A DNA stretch of 64,000 bases. It comes from Luteibacter jiangsuensis. GTDB taxonomy: Bacteria > Pseudomonadota > Gammaproteobacteria > Xanthomonadales > Rhodanobacteraceae. The notes under the pieces were generated by a model that made no database searches, was not told the DNA's origin, and was given only the letters and a program-made list of their open reading frames with translations. Below, one piece after another: positions 10,129 through 19,463 of this stretch. The translations under genes were made by a program, and so were the position numbers. The stretch spans positions 457,772-521,771 of the forward strand of contig NZ_JAUSSK010000005.1 of the NCBI RefSeq assembly GCF_030812295.1, written 5' to 3'. Numbering within the stretch: the first letter of the stretch is position 1; every line of letters starts with the position of its first letter.

Positions 10129-10388
10129 GCCAGCCGCCGCCCTCGCCTCGCCGTAGCGTCACGCTGCGCCTTGCATCGCCGACCAGCAGCGGGACGAGCC
10201 AGCGCGTGGATGCGGATGCCGTGAAGGCGATGCTGGAGCGTGCGCAGGCACTGGGACTGGCGCCGCAACTCGACCCGCAGATAGCCACGCTGCTCGCGGC
10301 GGTGCGTCTGCGCGACGATGTGCCACCGGAGTTGTATGCGGCCCTGGCGGCTGTGGTCGGGACGTTGTTGGCCGCGACGGACGAATAG
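10125..10388 (+). CDS. FlhB C-terminal-domain-like protein (FhlB/YlqH type)
   Basis: An 87-aa protein whose ATG overlaps the TGA of the FliK-like gene (ATGA), implying translational coupling. Residues 28-80 follow the pattern of the cytoplasmic C-terminal domain of FlhB/YscU: a helix containing the A-x-x-L-G-L-A-P motif, LLAAVRLRDDVPPELYAAL, then a helix ending VVGTLLAA. It lacks the membrane part of FlhB and the NPTH autocleavage site. Stand-alone homologues of this domain occur in Bacillus (YlqH) and Pseudomonas, and some can partly replace FlhB-C. I infer a role in export-switch control, or a moonlighting role with the upstream FliK-like protein. Confidence 0.7.
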   Translation: MSQPPPSPRRSVTLRLASPTSSGTSQRVDADAVKAMLERAQALGLAPQLDPQIATLLAAVRLRDDVPPELYAALAAVVGTLLAATDE

Positions 10389-10404
10389 GTTTTCGCGCGC
10401 CGTA

Positions 10405-10491
10405 TCGCCGACAGGGCCGGCTCCCACAAGAGCAGCCCCCGGCCTTTGTCGGACATGAGCTTGCCTGGTGGGAGCCGACCCTGTCGGCGAT
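10405..10491. repeat. REP-like inverted pair
   Basis: Two inverted copies of a ~24-bp unit (10405-10428 and 10468-10491) in the 106-bp gap between the converging FlhB-like and murD2 genes. Each has the core CGCCGACAGGG(C/T)CGGCTCCCAC or its complement. The same unit recurs at 23539, 24422, 36300, 42600 and 63866. It can fold into a long hairpin and may also serve as a bidirectional terminator. Confidence 0.75.
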
Positions 10492-10494
10492 CGG

Positions 10495-11847
10495 CTAGCC
10501 GACGCCGAGACCTTGGATGCTCGCCGTGCCCGGCTCGAAACCCGCCAGCTCCGCGAAGTACCGCCCACGCTCAGTGTAGTCACGAAACTGATCGAAGCTC
10601 GGCGCGCCCGGCGACAGCAATACGCAGCCTTCTCCACCGAGCGACACGCGCGCGGCGGCCACGGCGGCACCGAGGTCAAGGGCGCGGTAGACGTTCGCGA
10701 TACCGGCCGCCTCCAACGCATCCGCGATGCGCGGACCGTTGCTTCCCTGGCAGACGATCGCTTCCGGCTCGTGCCCGTGCATCGCCTCGACGAAGGGTGT
10801 CCAGTCCAGGCCACGATCGTGGCCACCGACGATCAGCGCCGTGCGTTTCGCCCCCACGCTTTCCAGCGCGGCCAGGCTCGCCAGTGGCGTCGTGCTGATG
10901 GAGTCGTTGATCCAGGCGAGCCCGTCGCGCTCACCGAGCGGCTGCAGCCGGTGCGGCAAGGGCACGAAGGTCGACAGCGCGGGCGCAGCGGCATGTGCGT
11001 CGTAACCCAGGATCTCCAGCGCGGCCAGCGCCGCGCAGGCGTTCACCGCGTTGTGCAGCCCAGGAGCGGACACCCGCTCGGCACGAATGACGTCCTCGCC
11101 GCCACGCCGAATCCAGCCGTCGGCCACGTGCCACCCGGCGAGATCACCGAACGTGTGCAATCCCGGATGATCGGCGGCACGCGACAGCAACGTGGGCTGT
11201 GCCGCGTTCACAAGCACCCGTTCGGACGCCGCGAGCAGCTTGAGCTTGTCGTCGACATAGCGCGCGCGTGAACCGTGCCAGTCGAGATGTTCCTCGTACA
11301 GGCTGGTCACGACGCCGAGGGACACGCCCGTGGCCTCGCCGGTCTGGAAACTCGACAGTTCGATGACCCACAGATCGGCGCCAGCTTCGTCGAGCTCGAG
11401 CAAGGGCAAGCCGATGTTTCCCGCCAATGCGGTACGCACGCCCAGCGAACGCGCCAGATGCGCGAGCAAGGCGGACGTCGTGCTCTTGCCCTTGGTGCCG
11501 GTGACCGCGATCGTGCGCGCGTCGCCATGCATCCCGAACCACAACGCCGTACCCGAGGTGAAGCGCGTGCCGCGTGCCTTGGCCTCCAGCAGTTCCGGCT
11601 TGTACGCGGAAATGCCGGGAGACTTGATGACGACATCGAAGGCAGCCAGCGCATCGGCATCGGGGGCGGTATCGTGCACGCGCACCGAAGGAAACGCCGC
11701 TGTTGCCGCATCCATCTCGTCCGCGGCGCAATAGAGTTCGACCGCCTGCCCCGGCAGGCGTCGCGCCAGCGCATTCAGCGCCGCACGTCCCTCCCGGCCG
11801 AATCCCCAGACAGCGACCCGCCGGCCTTCGAGATCAGCCCAGCGCAT
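10495..11847 (-). CDS. murD2: UDP-N-acetylmuramoyl-L-alanine--L-glutamate ligase (MurD2)
   Basis: A 450-aa Mur ligase. The start is the ATG at 11847 (MRWADLEGRRVAVWGFGREG); a longer upstream frame only reads through murL out of frame. Features: the N-terminal Rossmann GFGREG motif; the ATP loop TGTKGKST at about residues 110-120; and the C-terminal ligase domain with WINDSISTTP and GGHDRG. In Xanthomonas, MurD2 adds L-glutamate rather than D-glutamate to UDP-MurNAc-L-Ala, and MurL then inverts the terminal residue. Here it overlaps murL by 14 nt, the same pairing, which is why I call MurD2 and not canonical MurD. Product feeds cytoplasmic peptidoglycan precursor synthesis. It is the last gene of the minus-strand operon and ends at a REP-like element. 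Confidence 0.88.
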   Translation of the reverse strand: MRWADLEGRRVAVWGFGREGRAALNALARRLPGQAVELYCAADEMDAATAAFPSVRVHDTAPDADALAAFDVVIKSPGISAYKPELLEAKARGTRFTSGTALWFGMHGDARTIAVTGTKGKSTTSALLAHLARSLGVRTALAGNIGLPLLELDEAGADLWVIELSSFQTGEATGVSLGVVTSLYEEHLDWHGSRARYVDDKLKLLAASERVLVNAAQPTLLSRAADHPGLHTFGDLAGWHVADGWIRRGGEDVIRAERVSAPGLHNAVNACAALAALEILGYDAHAAAPALSTFVPLPHRLQPLGERDGLAWINDSISTTPLASLAALESVGAKRTALIVGGHDRGLDWTPFVEAMHGHEPEAIVCQGSNGPRIADALEAAGIANVYRALDLGAAVAAARVSLGGEGCVLLSPGAPSFDQFRDYTERGRYFAELAGFEPGTASIQGLGVG

Positions 11848-13183
11848 CCAGCGCTCCGAGCAGGCGCCGCGGCACCAGATGCGACGCACCGGGCTTGAGC
11901 CACGGCTCGAGCGCCAGTTCGGAACGATCGAGCTGGGGAAGGATTTCGCTGCGGAAGCGCGCGACCAGCGCATCCTCGCTCCACTCCGGTCGCTCGGCCA
12001 GGGCCGCCATGGCGGCACGCGCCTCGGCGCCCTCTCCGACGCACTCGAACGGCTTATGGTCCTTGTATTCCAGCAGCGCATCGAACGCGCCAGCCAACTC
12101 TTCGTCGTCGAGCAGGTTGCGCCCGAAGATCGACAGCAGTCGCGGCTTGGCCATGAACGGGGCCAGCGCCAGGAAAACGAAATGGCACTTCGGGCACTGG
12201 CCGCACCAGCGATCGGCGGGTTTCGGTCCGAGGATGCGGAAATTGCGGTTGCAACTGGAGAAGACGTTGAAATAGTCGCTACCCAGCCGCGCGAACGCGC
12301 TGGTCACGGCCAACTCCGACCAGGGCCGCAGCAACGAGCAGTAGTCGAGATCGGCGGCCACGTGCGAGTGCAGGTAGTCGTGCAGGGTTTTCTCGAAACC
12401 GAAGCCCTTGCTCCACTGGTGGTTCACTTCCTGGCCGTCGTACTCCAGCGTGGCCACCGAGGCGGAACGTTCGTTGGCGAACACGATCGAATCGTAGCCA
12501 TAGAGGACCGCCGCCACCACGAGGATCACCGAGTTGATCGCAGTGACGGGGATATGCCCGTTCCACGCGCCGAGACGATTCAGTTCGAACAGGCCCGGTG
12601 CCAGTTCGCGCGAGATGTTGAGCGTGGGCAGGCCCGTGCGCGCGGCGCACTCGGCGATCAGCGGCGAGTTACCCACCCAGGCAGCCGTGGCCTCGGCACC
12701 GATGGACTTGATCGCCTCGACCGCCACCACCGAATCCTTGCCGCCGCCGATCGGCAGCAGCGAACGTTTCGGCAGGCCGATCGCGGGCACCGCTGCATGC
12801 CGCTTGCGCTCGAACGGAAAGGCGATACGTCCGCGCAGGTCCAGGCGGTTGCGGTAGGCGAACTCTGCCAGGCCGTGCAGGTACAGTGCATCGAGCATCG
12901 ACGCGCCGTCTTCGTCGAGCGCCTCGCCCTCGACGACGATCGTAGCGGGGATGCCCGCCTTGTAGTAGCTGACACCGGCGACCAGATGGAGCAGGCGCAG
13001 CGCCGCCGCGAAAGCGGCCTCGCGTTCCGCCGACACCGACGGTGCGCCGGGAAAGGTCACACGCTCGACCAGCTCGGGGCCTTCGTCGAAGGCGTAGACC
13101 AACTCGGCCACACCATCGACGAACGTATGGCGGACGAAGCGAAAACGTTCGCTCTGGCGCGGATCGGCAAGCGGGGCGGTCAC
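11834..13183 (-). CDS. murL: UDP-MurNAc-L-alanyl-L-glutamate epimerase (MurL)
   Basis: A 449-aa protein starting at GTG 13183, whose GTGA overlaps the lysAC stop by 4 nt. It has a PP-loop-like ATP-binding motif, LLPIGGGKDS (about residues 141-150), and a C-terminal Cys cluster WCGQCPKCHF. This matches MurL of Xanthomonas, which epimerises the terminal L-Glu of UDP-MurNAc-L-Ala-L-Glu to D-Glu using ATP, replacing glutamate racemase MurI. The next gene encodes the cognate ligase MurD2 and overlaps by 14 nt. The assignment rests on motif, length and this diagnostic neighbour. Confidence 0.88.
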   Translation of the reverse strand: MTAPLADPRQSERFRFVRHTFVDGVAELVYAFDEGPELVERVTFPGAPSVSAEREAAFAAALRLLHLVAGVSYYKAGIPATIVVEGEALDEDGASMLDALYLHGLAEFAYRNRLDLRGRIAFPFERKRHAAVPAIGLPKRSLLPIGGGKDSVVAVEAIKSIGAEATAAWVGNSPLIAECAARTGLPTLNISRELAPGLFELNRLGAWNGHIPVTAINSVILVVAAVLYGYDSIVFANERSASVATLEYDGQEVNHQWSKGFGFEKTLHDYLHSHVAADLDYCSLLRPWSELAVTSAFARLGSDYFNVFSSCNRNFRILGPKPADRWCGQCPKCHFVFLALAPFMAKPRLLSIFGRNLLDDEELAGAFDALLEYKDHKPFECVGEGAEARAAMAALAERPEWSEDALVARFRSEILPQLDRSELALEPWLKPGASHLVPRRLLGALDALG

Positions 13184-15792
13184 GGCAGCAGGACCTCGTC
13201 GGCTTCGTCACGCAGGTTGTAGCGGGAGGCCATCACGGCGCCATAGGCGCCACCCTGGGCGAGCAGGATCACGTCGTCTTCCTTCGACTCGGGCAGGCGG
13301 CGATCGGAACCGAGGATGTCGCCGGATTCGCAGATCGGGCCGACGACCTGGTACATCGTGGTGGCGGGTTCGCCGAAACGGGAGAGGTTGGCGATCTCGT
13401 GCCAGGCATCGTAGAGCGCCGGGCGGATCAGGCTGTTCATGCCTGTATCGAGGCCGAGGTAACGCACGTTCGCGCCCTTTTCCTTCTCCTGCGTCACCTT
13501 GGCCAGCAACACACCTGCATCGGCCACCAGGTAACGGCCCGGTTCCATCCACAACTGGAACTGCGGATAGGCCTGGTGCACCGAAGTAAGCACGCGGTCG
13601 AGCGCCGCCATGTCCAACGCCGTTTCACCGGGATGCGACGGCACGCCGAGGCCACCGCCGATATTGAGCACCGAGATCGTGCCGATGCGTTCGGCCAGCG
13701 CGGCGAGTTGCGAGTAGACCTCGCCCCAGTGCGCCGCGTCGAGGATGCCCGAGCCCAGGTGCGCGTGCAGGCCGATCACCCGTACGCCAGCCGCGTCGGC
13801 CAGGCGCAGGAAACGATCCACGTGCTCGATCGGTACGCCGAACTTGCTGCCGGTACCACCGGTCTTCACTTTCTCGTGATGACCGAGGCCACGGCCGAGG
13901 TCCACGCGCAGCATGATGTCGCGCCCGGCGAACATCTCGCCCCAATGCTCGATGGGATGCAGTGCATCGATGGTGATCGTCGCCCGTGTCTGCAAGGCCG
14001 CGGCGAAATCGCGACGGGCCGCGAAATTCGGCGTGAACAACAGTGGGACGTCGTCCGGCACCGCGGCCGAGACCGCCGCCAGCTCGCCCGGTGAGACGCA
14101 CTCGAAGGCGAAGCCTTCCTCCGCCAGCACCTTGAGAATGCCCGGATGGGTGTTCGCCTTTACGGCATAGTGCGCGCGATCCACGGCCTTCAACGACTTC
14201 ACACGGCGTGCCTGCGCGCGCACCGTCGGCAAGTGGTAGACGTAGCGTGGGGTACGTTCCTGGGCCAGCCTCATCAAGGCGGGCCACTCGCCCTGCCACC
14301 ATGCCGCGCTCGGCAACGCCTGTTCGCCCGCGCCGTAGAGCGCCTGCCAGGAGGGTCCGAAGACGACGCTGTCGTCCGTACGCAGCGCACCGGCGCCGAT
14401 CAGCAGTTCGTGCAGGCGAGGCAGCATGTCATCCACCACATCCTCGTCGACGACGAAGGTCAGGTTGAGGTTGTTCGACGACTGCGAGATCAGGTGCACG
14501 CGCAACTGGCCGAACTCGGCCAGCACGCCCGACAGCTTGTGCAGCATCGAACGCATGCCGCGGCCGACGAGGGTGATGGCCGCGCAGGGCGCGATCACCT
14601 TCACCCGGCAGACGCGGGCCAGATCCGCCGCCAGCGCGGCGATCGCATCGGAGTCGAGCAGGTTCTCGGTGGGATCGAGCGATACCGTGACGTTGGTTTC
14701 CGCCGAGCCGATCAGGTCCACCGACAGGCCGTGGCGCTTGAAAGCGTCGAACACGTCGGCGAGGAAGCCGACCTGCTGCCACATGCCGACCGATTCCATC
14801 GATACCAGGGTGATGCCCTTGCGTGCGCTGATCGCCTTGATGCTCGGCGCATGCTCGCGCACTTCCGGGCCGATCGAGGTACCTTCCAGCTCGGGCCGGT
14901 TGGTGTCCTTGATCAGGAGCGGTACGCGCGGTTCGCGCAGCGGGGAAAGGCAGCGCGGGTGCAGTACCTTGGCACCGGTGGACGCGATTTCCTGCGCCTC
15001 TTCGTAGTCGAGCCGCTGCAACAGGCGCGCCCCGGCGACCTGGCGCGGGTTCGCACTGAACATGCCGGCCACGTCCGTCCATATTTCCACGCGCGACGCC
15101 GCCAGCAGCGCACCGAAATAGGCTGCCGAGGTGTCCGAACCGCCGCGCCCGAGCAAGACCGTGCGCCCGCTTTCGTCCTGTGCGATGAACCCCTGCGTGA
15201 TGAACACGTCGCCGCGCTCCGCCAGCGCCGCCGACAGCGCCGCATCGTGGTGCGGCTCCACCATGGCCGAGAGCAGGCGCGTGCGTTCGTTCTGGTTGGG
15301 CAACACCACCGAATGCAGGCATTCGCGGGCGTCGACCCAGGTGGTCGCCAGCCCGTTGGCGGAGAGGAAAGCCGCGCCGAGTGCACTGGACATCAGCTCG
15401 CCATGGGCCTGCACGCGCGCCTGCCAGGCCAGTTCGCCCAGGTCCACGGCGCCCGCCTCGGCCAGCATCGCCAGATCGGCAAGCCGCGCACCCAGGGTCT
15501 CCGGCATCGGCAGGGACATCTCGGCGAGCAAGGCATGGTGGCGATCGGCCAGTGCGGCGGCCGCCTCCGAGCGGCGTTTGGGTTCCGTGTGCGTGCAAAG
15601 CTGTTTCAGGCCGTCGGTGATGCCGGACAGGGCCGAGACCACGATCAGCACGCGCGCGCCTTCGGCGCGGCGGCTGGCGGCCAGTTCAAGGATATTGCGC
15701 CAGCGTGCGGCGGTGGCCACGGAGGTGCCGCCGAACTTCATGACGATCCAGGGCGCGTTGAGGGGCAACGGCGCGTTTGCGTTTTCGCTCAC
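13180..15792 (-). CDS. lysAC: Bifunctional aspartate kinase / diaminopimelate decarboxylase
   Basis: An 870-aa fusion catalysing the first and last steps of lysine synthesis. The N-terminal half is aspartokinase: KFGGTSV at residues 19-25, the GRGGSDTSA substrate loop, and paired ACT domains (about 310-465) for feedback control. The C-terminal half is DAP decarboxylase: YAVKANTHP with the PLP lysine near residue 545, the phosphate-binding GGGLGVP, MEPGRYLVADAG, and the CESGD active-site motif. The fusion is characteristic of Xanthomonadales. I chose the GTG at 15792; the frame also reaches a TTG at 15882, which would add a 30-residue Pro/Ser-rich leader and touch the trmJ stop, so it is less likely. 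murL follows with a 4-nt overlap, tying DAP/lysine flux to peptidoglycan precursor genes. Confidence 0.95.
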   Translation of the reverse strand: MSENANAPLPLNAPWIVMKFGGTSVATAARWRNILELAASRRAEGARVLIVVSALSGITDGLKQLCTHTEPKRRSEAAAALADRHHALLAEMSLPMPETLGARLADLAMLAEAGAVDLGELAWQARVQAHGELMSSALGAAFLSANGLATTWVDARECLHSVVLPNQNERTRLLSAMVEPHHDAALSAALAERGDVFITQGFIAQDESGRTVLLGRGGSDTSAAYFGALLAASRVEIWTDVAGMFSANPRQVAGARLLQRLDYEEAQEIASTGAKVLHPRCLSPLREPRVPLLIKDTNRPELEGTSIGPEVREHAPSIKAISARKGITLVSMESVGMWQQVGFLADVFDAFKRHGLSVDLIGSAETNVTVSLDPTENLLDSDAIAALAADLARVCRVKVIAPCAAITLVGRGMRSMLHKLSGVLAEFGQLRVHLISQSSNNLNLTFVVDEDVVDDMLPRLHELLIGAGALRTDDSVVFGPSWQALYGAGEQALPSAAWWQGEWPALMRLAQERTPRYVYHLPTVRAQARRVKSLKAVDRAHYAVKANTHPGILKVLAEEGFAFECVSPGELAAVSAAVPDDVPLLFTPNFAARRDFAAALQTRATITIDALHPIEHWGEMFAGRDIMLRVDLGRGLGHHEKVKTGGTGSKFGVPIEHVDRFLRLADAAGVRVIGLHAHLGSGILDAAHWGEVYSQLAALAERIGTISVLNIGGGLGVPSHPGETALDMAALDRVLTSVHQAYPQFQLWMEPGRYLVADAGVLLAKVTQEKEKGANVRYLGLDTGMNSLIRPALYDAWHEIANLSRFGEPATTMYQVVGPICESGDILGSDRRLPESKEDDVILLAQGGAYGAVMASRYNLRDEADEVLLP

Positions 15793-15878
15793 GGGACTCT
15801 TTGGGCTGCTGGGGGAAGCGTTGGCCGGCCAAACCGGCAAATCCCCCGAAGTGTTGCGCCGCAACGGCAAAAACGCAA

Positions 15879-16646
15879 TCAATCGCCCTTGTGCGCGATC
15901 TGGGCCATGCGCTGCGCATCCGCGAGGATGCCGTGCAGGATGCGCAGCTCGCGCGGCTCGGGGCGGGCGCGCAGGAAGAGCTTGCGCAGCTTCAGCATGA
16001 TCGTGGTCGGCGAGCGGCCCTTGTGGAACTCGATGTCATCGAGCGCCTGGCCCAAGTGGGTGAAGAACCGCTCCATCTGCTCGGCATCCGCCGGTGCCTC
16101 ATCGGGGTCGAGCCCTGCCGCCGCCGGAGCACGCGGCTCCTCCGCCAACAGCGCCGTGCGCAGCTCGTAAGCCACCACCTGCACCGCCTGTGACAGGTTC
16201 AACGAGCTGAAATCGTCGACGCTCGGAATCCGCACCATGGCGTGGCAACGCGCCAGTTCGTCGTTTTCCAGTCCCGTTCGTTCGTTGCCGAACACCAGCG
16301 CCACCTGCTCGCCACGGCGGGCGGCGGCGATCGCCTGGGCCGCCCCCTCGCGCGGATCGAGTTCCGGCAGGTTCACGCCACGACGCCGGGCGGACAGGCC
16401 GAGGGCGAAGGTGGCGCCGGCCAGGCCGCCGACCAGGTCGTCGTGGATCGCGGCATGGTCCAGGACATCGTCCGCACCGGCCGCCAATGCCGTCGCCTCG
16501 GGGTCCGGGAAGCGGTGGGGCGCCACCAGGGTCAGCCGGTCGAACCCCATCGTGCGGATCGCGCGCGCGGCCGAGCCGATATTTCCCGCATGGGAGGTGC
16601 GGACGAGGACGAAACGAAGGCGGTCATGGAGATCGGAAAGAGCCAT
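15879..16646 (-). CDS. trmJ: tRNA (cytidine/uridine-2'-O-)-methyltransferase TrmJ
   Basis: A 255-aa SPOUT-class methyltransferase that 2'-O-methylates position 32 of the tRNA anticodon loop using S-adenosylmethionine. Diagnostic features: the N-terminal [19 protein letters not shown]; the knotted SAM site [17 protein letters not shown] (about 116-132); and the final knot helix [16 protein letters not shown] (146-161). The length is usual for the family. It heads the minus-strand group that continues with lysAC after an 86-nt gap, so it may share a promoter with it. A 134-bp gap separates it from the divergent suhB. Confidence 0.95.
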   Translation of the reverse strand: MALSDLHDRLRFVLVRTSHAGNIGSAARAIRTMGFDRLTLVAPHRFPDPEATALAAGADDVLDHAAIHDDLVGGLAGATFALGLSARRRGVNLPELDPREGAAQAIAAARRGEQVALVFGNERTGLENDELARCHAMVRIPSVDDFSSLNLSQAVQVVAYELRTALLAEEPRAPAAAGLDPDEAPADAEQMERFFTHLGQALDDIEFHKGRSPTTIMLKLRKLFLRARPEPRELRILHGILADAQRMAQIAHKGD

Positions 16647-16780
16647 GGGTGGCGGACGATTGGCGGGAGGACCGGAAAGTCTACAACGGCAATGACTTGG
16701 GCGAGGCGCGGCAGGGTGGTAAACTCTGCGGCCGATGCGGCTTCGACCGCCTCCCTCGTTCTTTTACCAAGCCGATCCCC

Positions 16781-17584
16781 ATGCCCAGACCCGCCGTCAA
16801 TGTCGCGGCGCGCGCCGCGCGCTCCGCAGGAAACATCATCCTGCGCTATATGAATCGCATCGAAGGCCTTGCGGTCGTCGAAAAGCAGCGTATGGACTTC
16901 GCCTCCGAGGTCGACCGCCTCGCCGAAGCCGAGATCGTCAAGGAACTCCGCCGTGCCTATCCCACCCATGCCATCCTGGGCGAAGAGTCCGGGCAGATCG
17001 GCAAGGGCCCGCTGACCTGGGTCATCGATCCGCTCGACGGTACGCACAACTACTTGCGCGGTATCCCGCACTTCTGCGTCTCGATCGCCCTGGTCGAGAA
17101 GGGTGAACCTGTCTATGGCGTGGTCTTCGACCCGCTGCGCGACGAGCTGTTCACGGCGAGCAAGGGTGATGGCGCCTACCTCAACGACCGCCGCATCCGC
17201 GTCGGCAAGCGCGAAGGCCTTGCCGGTGCGCTGATCGCCACCGGCTATCCCTACCGGGCGCGTAACCACCTCGACGCGCAATTGGCGATGACGGCGGCGC
17301 TGCTCAAGGACGCCGAAGACATCCGCCGCATGGGTTCGGCCGCGCTCGACCTCGCCTATGTGGCCGCCGGCCGCGTCGACGGTTTCTTCGAGCCTGGGCT
17401 CAACGTGTGGGACATCGCCGCGGGCGCCCTGCTCGTGCGCGAGGCCGGCGGCGTCTACGGTGATTTCGCCGGCCGCGAAGGCCTGCCGGAGAGCGGCAAC
17501 ATCATCGCCGCCAATCACAAGGTGGCCGCCGCGATGACCGAGGTCATCGGCGCCAATGCCACGCCCCGCCTCCTCGGCGTGTAA
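16781..17584 (+). CDS. suhB: Inositol-1-monophosphatase SuhB
   Basis: A 267-aa Mg2+/Li+-type phosphatase. The ATG at 16781 ([17 protein letters not shown]) is the start homologous to other SuhB proteins; upstream in-frame codons belong to the trmJ leader. Metal-binding motifs are all present: GEESG (about 66-70), [12 protein letters not shown] (82-93) and WDIAAG (near 210). SuhB hydrolyses inositol-1-phosphate and in E. coli also acts as a Nus-type antitermination factor on rRNA operons. It is transcribed divergently from trmJ and followed by an unrelated exported gene 137 nt away. Confidence 0.95.
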   Translation: MPRPAVNVAARAARSAGNIILRYMNRIEGLAVVEKQRMDFASEVDRLAEAEIVKELRRAYPTHAILGEESGQIGKGPLTWVIDPLDGTHNYLRGIPHFCVSIALVEKGEPVYGVVFDPLRDELFTASKGDGAYLNDRRIRVGKREGLAGALIATGYPYRARNHLDAQLAMTAALLKDAEDIRRMGSAALDLAYVAAGRVDGFFEPGLNVWDIAAGALLVREAGGVYGDFAGREGLPESGNIIAANHKVAAAMTEVIGANATPRLLGV

Positions 17585-17721
17585 TCGGAAGGCCAGCGCC
17601 ATGGGATAACCCCTCGCGCTGGCCCCTCCATACGCCTACATACGCGCGTGGGCACCGCCTCCTAATCTGTCTCTGGCGAACCGGATGTTCGCTTCCCCTA
17701 CGACGGATCAAGGAAAAACCC

Positions 17722-18765
17722 GTGTCATTCCCCACTCGAAACCCTGGCCGCCTCTCGGCGGTGCTCGCGCTCGCCATTGCTTCGACCTGCCTCTCCCCTG
17801 CAGCCACGGCCGAAATACGCACGATGATCGTCACGTCCGATCCCCAATACCCGTGGACGGCGAAGACGGATGCCCGCATACCCCAGGACGATGCCGAACG
17901 CGACGCGGAATCCGAGGCGTTGATCGAAGAGCAGTACCGCAGCATCGTCGCTTACCGCGCGGCCCGCCCGGGGCAGGACATCCCCGTATTCATCAATGGC
18001 GATCTCACCGCCTATGGCCACGGAGCGCAGCGCAGCACGATGGAGCGCCTGCTGCGGATCCTCGGCGACAACGTCCACCTCGGTCTCGGCAACCACGATT
18101 ACGAGAACAACATCCGTAACGACCAGGGCGAGGGCTGCTACAACAACGGCTGCGCGCGGGACAGCATCACCGACCTCGTTCGCCATGTGACGAAGAAGCG
18201 AGGCGTCGTCTCGTTCGACTTCTCGGCCCAACCAGGTGCATTCAGCACCCGGTATGTGGGCAGCCTCGCCTACGCCGTGCGTGCACCGGGCCTGGATCGC
18301 GTGCTGCACATGCAGCTCCACAACCACCCGACGTATGCGGTTTCGTTCGATACCACCGAGGGCATCATTCCTGCACGGTACGACATCGAGTCATCGGTGC
18401 CATGGCTTTACAACCTGCTTGGCGAGCACCTGAACGTACCGCCCTTCGGCACCCCTTCGGATCGTGCCTATGACTTCGCCATCGTCCACATGCACAACCC
18501 CGACACTTTCAACGGTGACTTCGCCCGTACCGTTTCAGGCGTCGACGTAGCGGCCATATTTGCAGGGCACCTGCACCGTACCCTCGGGTATTACAGGAAC
18601 ATCGGCAGCGTGCCGGTCTATCTCAGTGGCTCCGCTTCGCAGCGCACTTACCTGGTGGTGGAACACGATACCAACGAGGCGGTACTTCGGGTATATGGCG
18701 TGCGCGACAACGATCCGGAGCGCAAGACGCTGATCGACACCGTGCCCACCCGGCGCGCGGACTGA
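17722..18765 (+). CDS. Exported calcineurin-like metallophosphoesterase
   Basis: A 347-aa protein starting at GTG 17722, supported by AAGGA 7 nt upstream. Residues 1-30 form a signal peptide (ending SPAATAEI), so the product should be periplasmic or secreted. Metallophosphoesterase metal motifs follow in order: a DPQ segment after the signal, GDLTAYGHG, GLGNHDYEN, a His segment (VHMHNPD), and the C-terminal FAGHLHRTLG. The substrate cannot be read from the sequence; a phosphomonoester or phosphodiester is plausible. The gene converges with hda, with only 2 nt between stop codons, so no separate terminator fits between them. Confidence 0.8.
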   Translation: MSFPTRNPGRLSAVLALAIASTCLSPAATAEIRTMIVTSDPQYPWTAKTDARIPQDDAERDAESEALIEEQYRSIVAYRAARPGQDIPVFINGDLTAYGHGAQRSTMERLLRILGDNVHLGLGNHDYENNIRNDQGEGCYNNGCARDSITDLVRHVTKKRGVVSFDFSAQPGAFSTRYVGSLAYAVRAPGLDRVLHMQLHNHPTYAVSFDTTEGIIPARYDIESSVPWLYNLLGEHLNVPPFGTPSDRAYDFAIVHMHNPDTFNGDFARTVSGVDVAAIFAGHLHRTLGYYRNIGSVPVYLSGSASQRTYLVVEHDTNEAVLRVYGVRDNDPERKTLIDTVPTRRAD

Positions 18766-18767
18766 AC

Positions 18768-19463
18768 TCAGTCGTCCTTGAGCAGGTTGCGCAGGAAAGG
18801 CACCGTCACTCGCCGTTGCGCGGCGAGCGACGCGCGGTCCAGGGTATCGAGCAGGTCCAGCAAGGTACCCAGGTCGCGCGCATGATGTGCGAACAGCCAG
18901 TCCAGCACCACGTCGTCCAGCTCGATGCCACGCGCCGCGGCTTGCTCACGCAGCACACCGCGGCGCTCCGCGTCGGCCAGCGGTTTCAGCACCGCCTGGG
19001 TCAACGAACCCAACCTCGAACGCAGGTCGGGCAAGGCGATATCCAGCGATACCGGCGCACCCGTCGCCGAGAACAGCAGCGTGCATCCGTCCGCACGATA
19101 TCGGTTGAACGTGTCGAACAACGCATGTTCCGCATCGTCCTCGCCGGCGATGGAATCGATGTCGTCGATCGCCAGCACATCGCTGCCCGCCATGCCACGA
19201 ATCGCCACCGCACGCGATCCCCGTAACCCGGCCAACGGCAGGTATTGGGCCGTGCGGCCAGCGTCGATCGCCGCCTGGCACGCCGCGATCAGCAAATGGG
19301 TACGGCCACTGCCCAATGGCCCGGCCAGGAACACCCATGGTGCGGAGGGATCCACCGCCGCGGCCCGCACGGCTTCCACCGCCACCGCGTTATCGCCGGG
19401 ATGGAAATGCTCGAAGCGCTGGCGTCGCGGCCAACGCAATGCGAGGGGGAGCTGGGGTGTCAT
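18768..19463 (-). CDS. hda: DnaA regulatory inactivator Hda
   Basis: A 231-aa DnaA-paralogous AAA+ protein. The start is ATG 19463 (MTPQLPLALRWPRRQRFEHF), overlapping the stop of the upstream permease gene (ATGA). It has the N-terminal clamp-binding QLPLAL motif, a DnaA-like FEHFHPGDN, a modified P-loop LAGPLGSGRTHLL (about 44-56) and a Walker B region with LAIDDIDSI. It lacks the DnaA DNA-binding domain. Hda bound to the beta clamp stimulates DnaA-ATP hydrolysis, limiting re-initiation. Order DUF2066-permease-hda next to purMN is widely conserved in gammaproteobacteria. Confidence 0.93.
   Translation of the reverse strand: MTPQLPLALRWPRRQRFEHFHPGDNAVAVEAVRAAAVDPSAPWVFLAGPLGSGRTHLLIAACQAAIDAGRTAQYLPLAGLRGSRAVAIRGMAGSDVLAIDDIDSIAGEDDAEHALFDTFNRYRADGCTLLFSATGAPVSLDIALPDLRSRLGSLTQAVLKPLADAERRGVLREQAAARGIELDDVVLDWLFAHHARDLGTLLDLLDTLDRASLAAQRRVTVPFLRNLLKDD

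Noticed and set aside
13180..15882. TTG 15882 as start of lysAC
   Set aside because: It would add a non-conserved Pro/Ser-rich leader and overlap the trmJ stop. GTG 15792 gives a more usual N-terminus, although the RBS there is weak too.
14146..16170. 674-codon plus-strand frame opposite lysAC and trmJ
   Set aside because: Both minus-strand genes have complete catalytic motifs; the plus frame is a codon-bias shadow.
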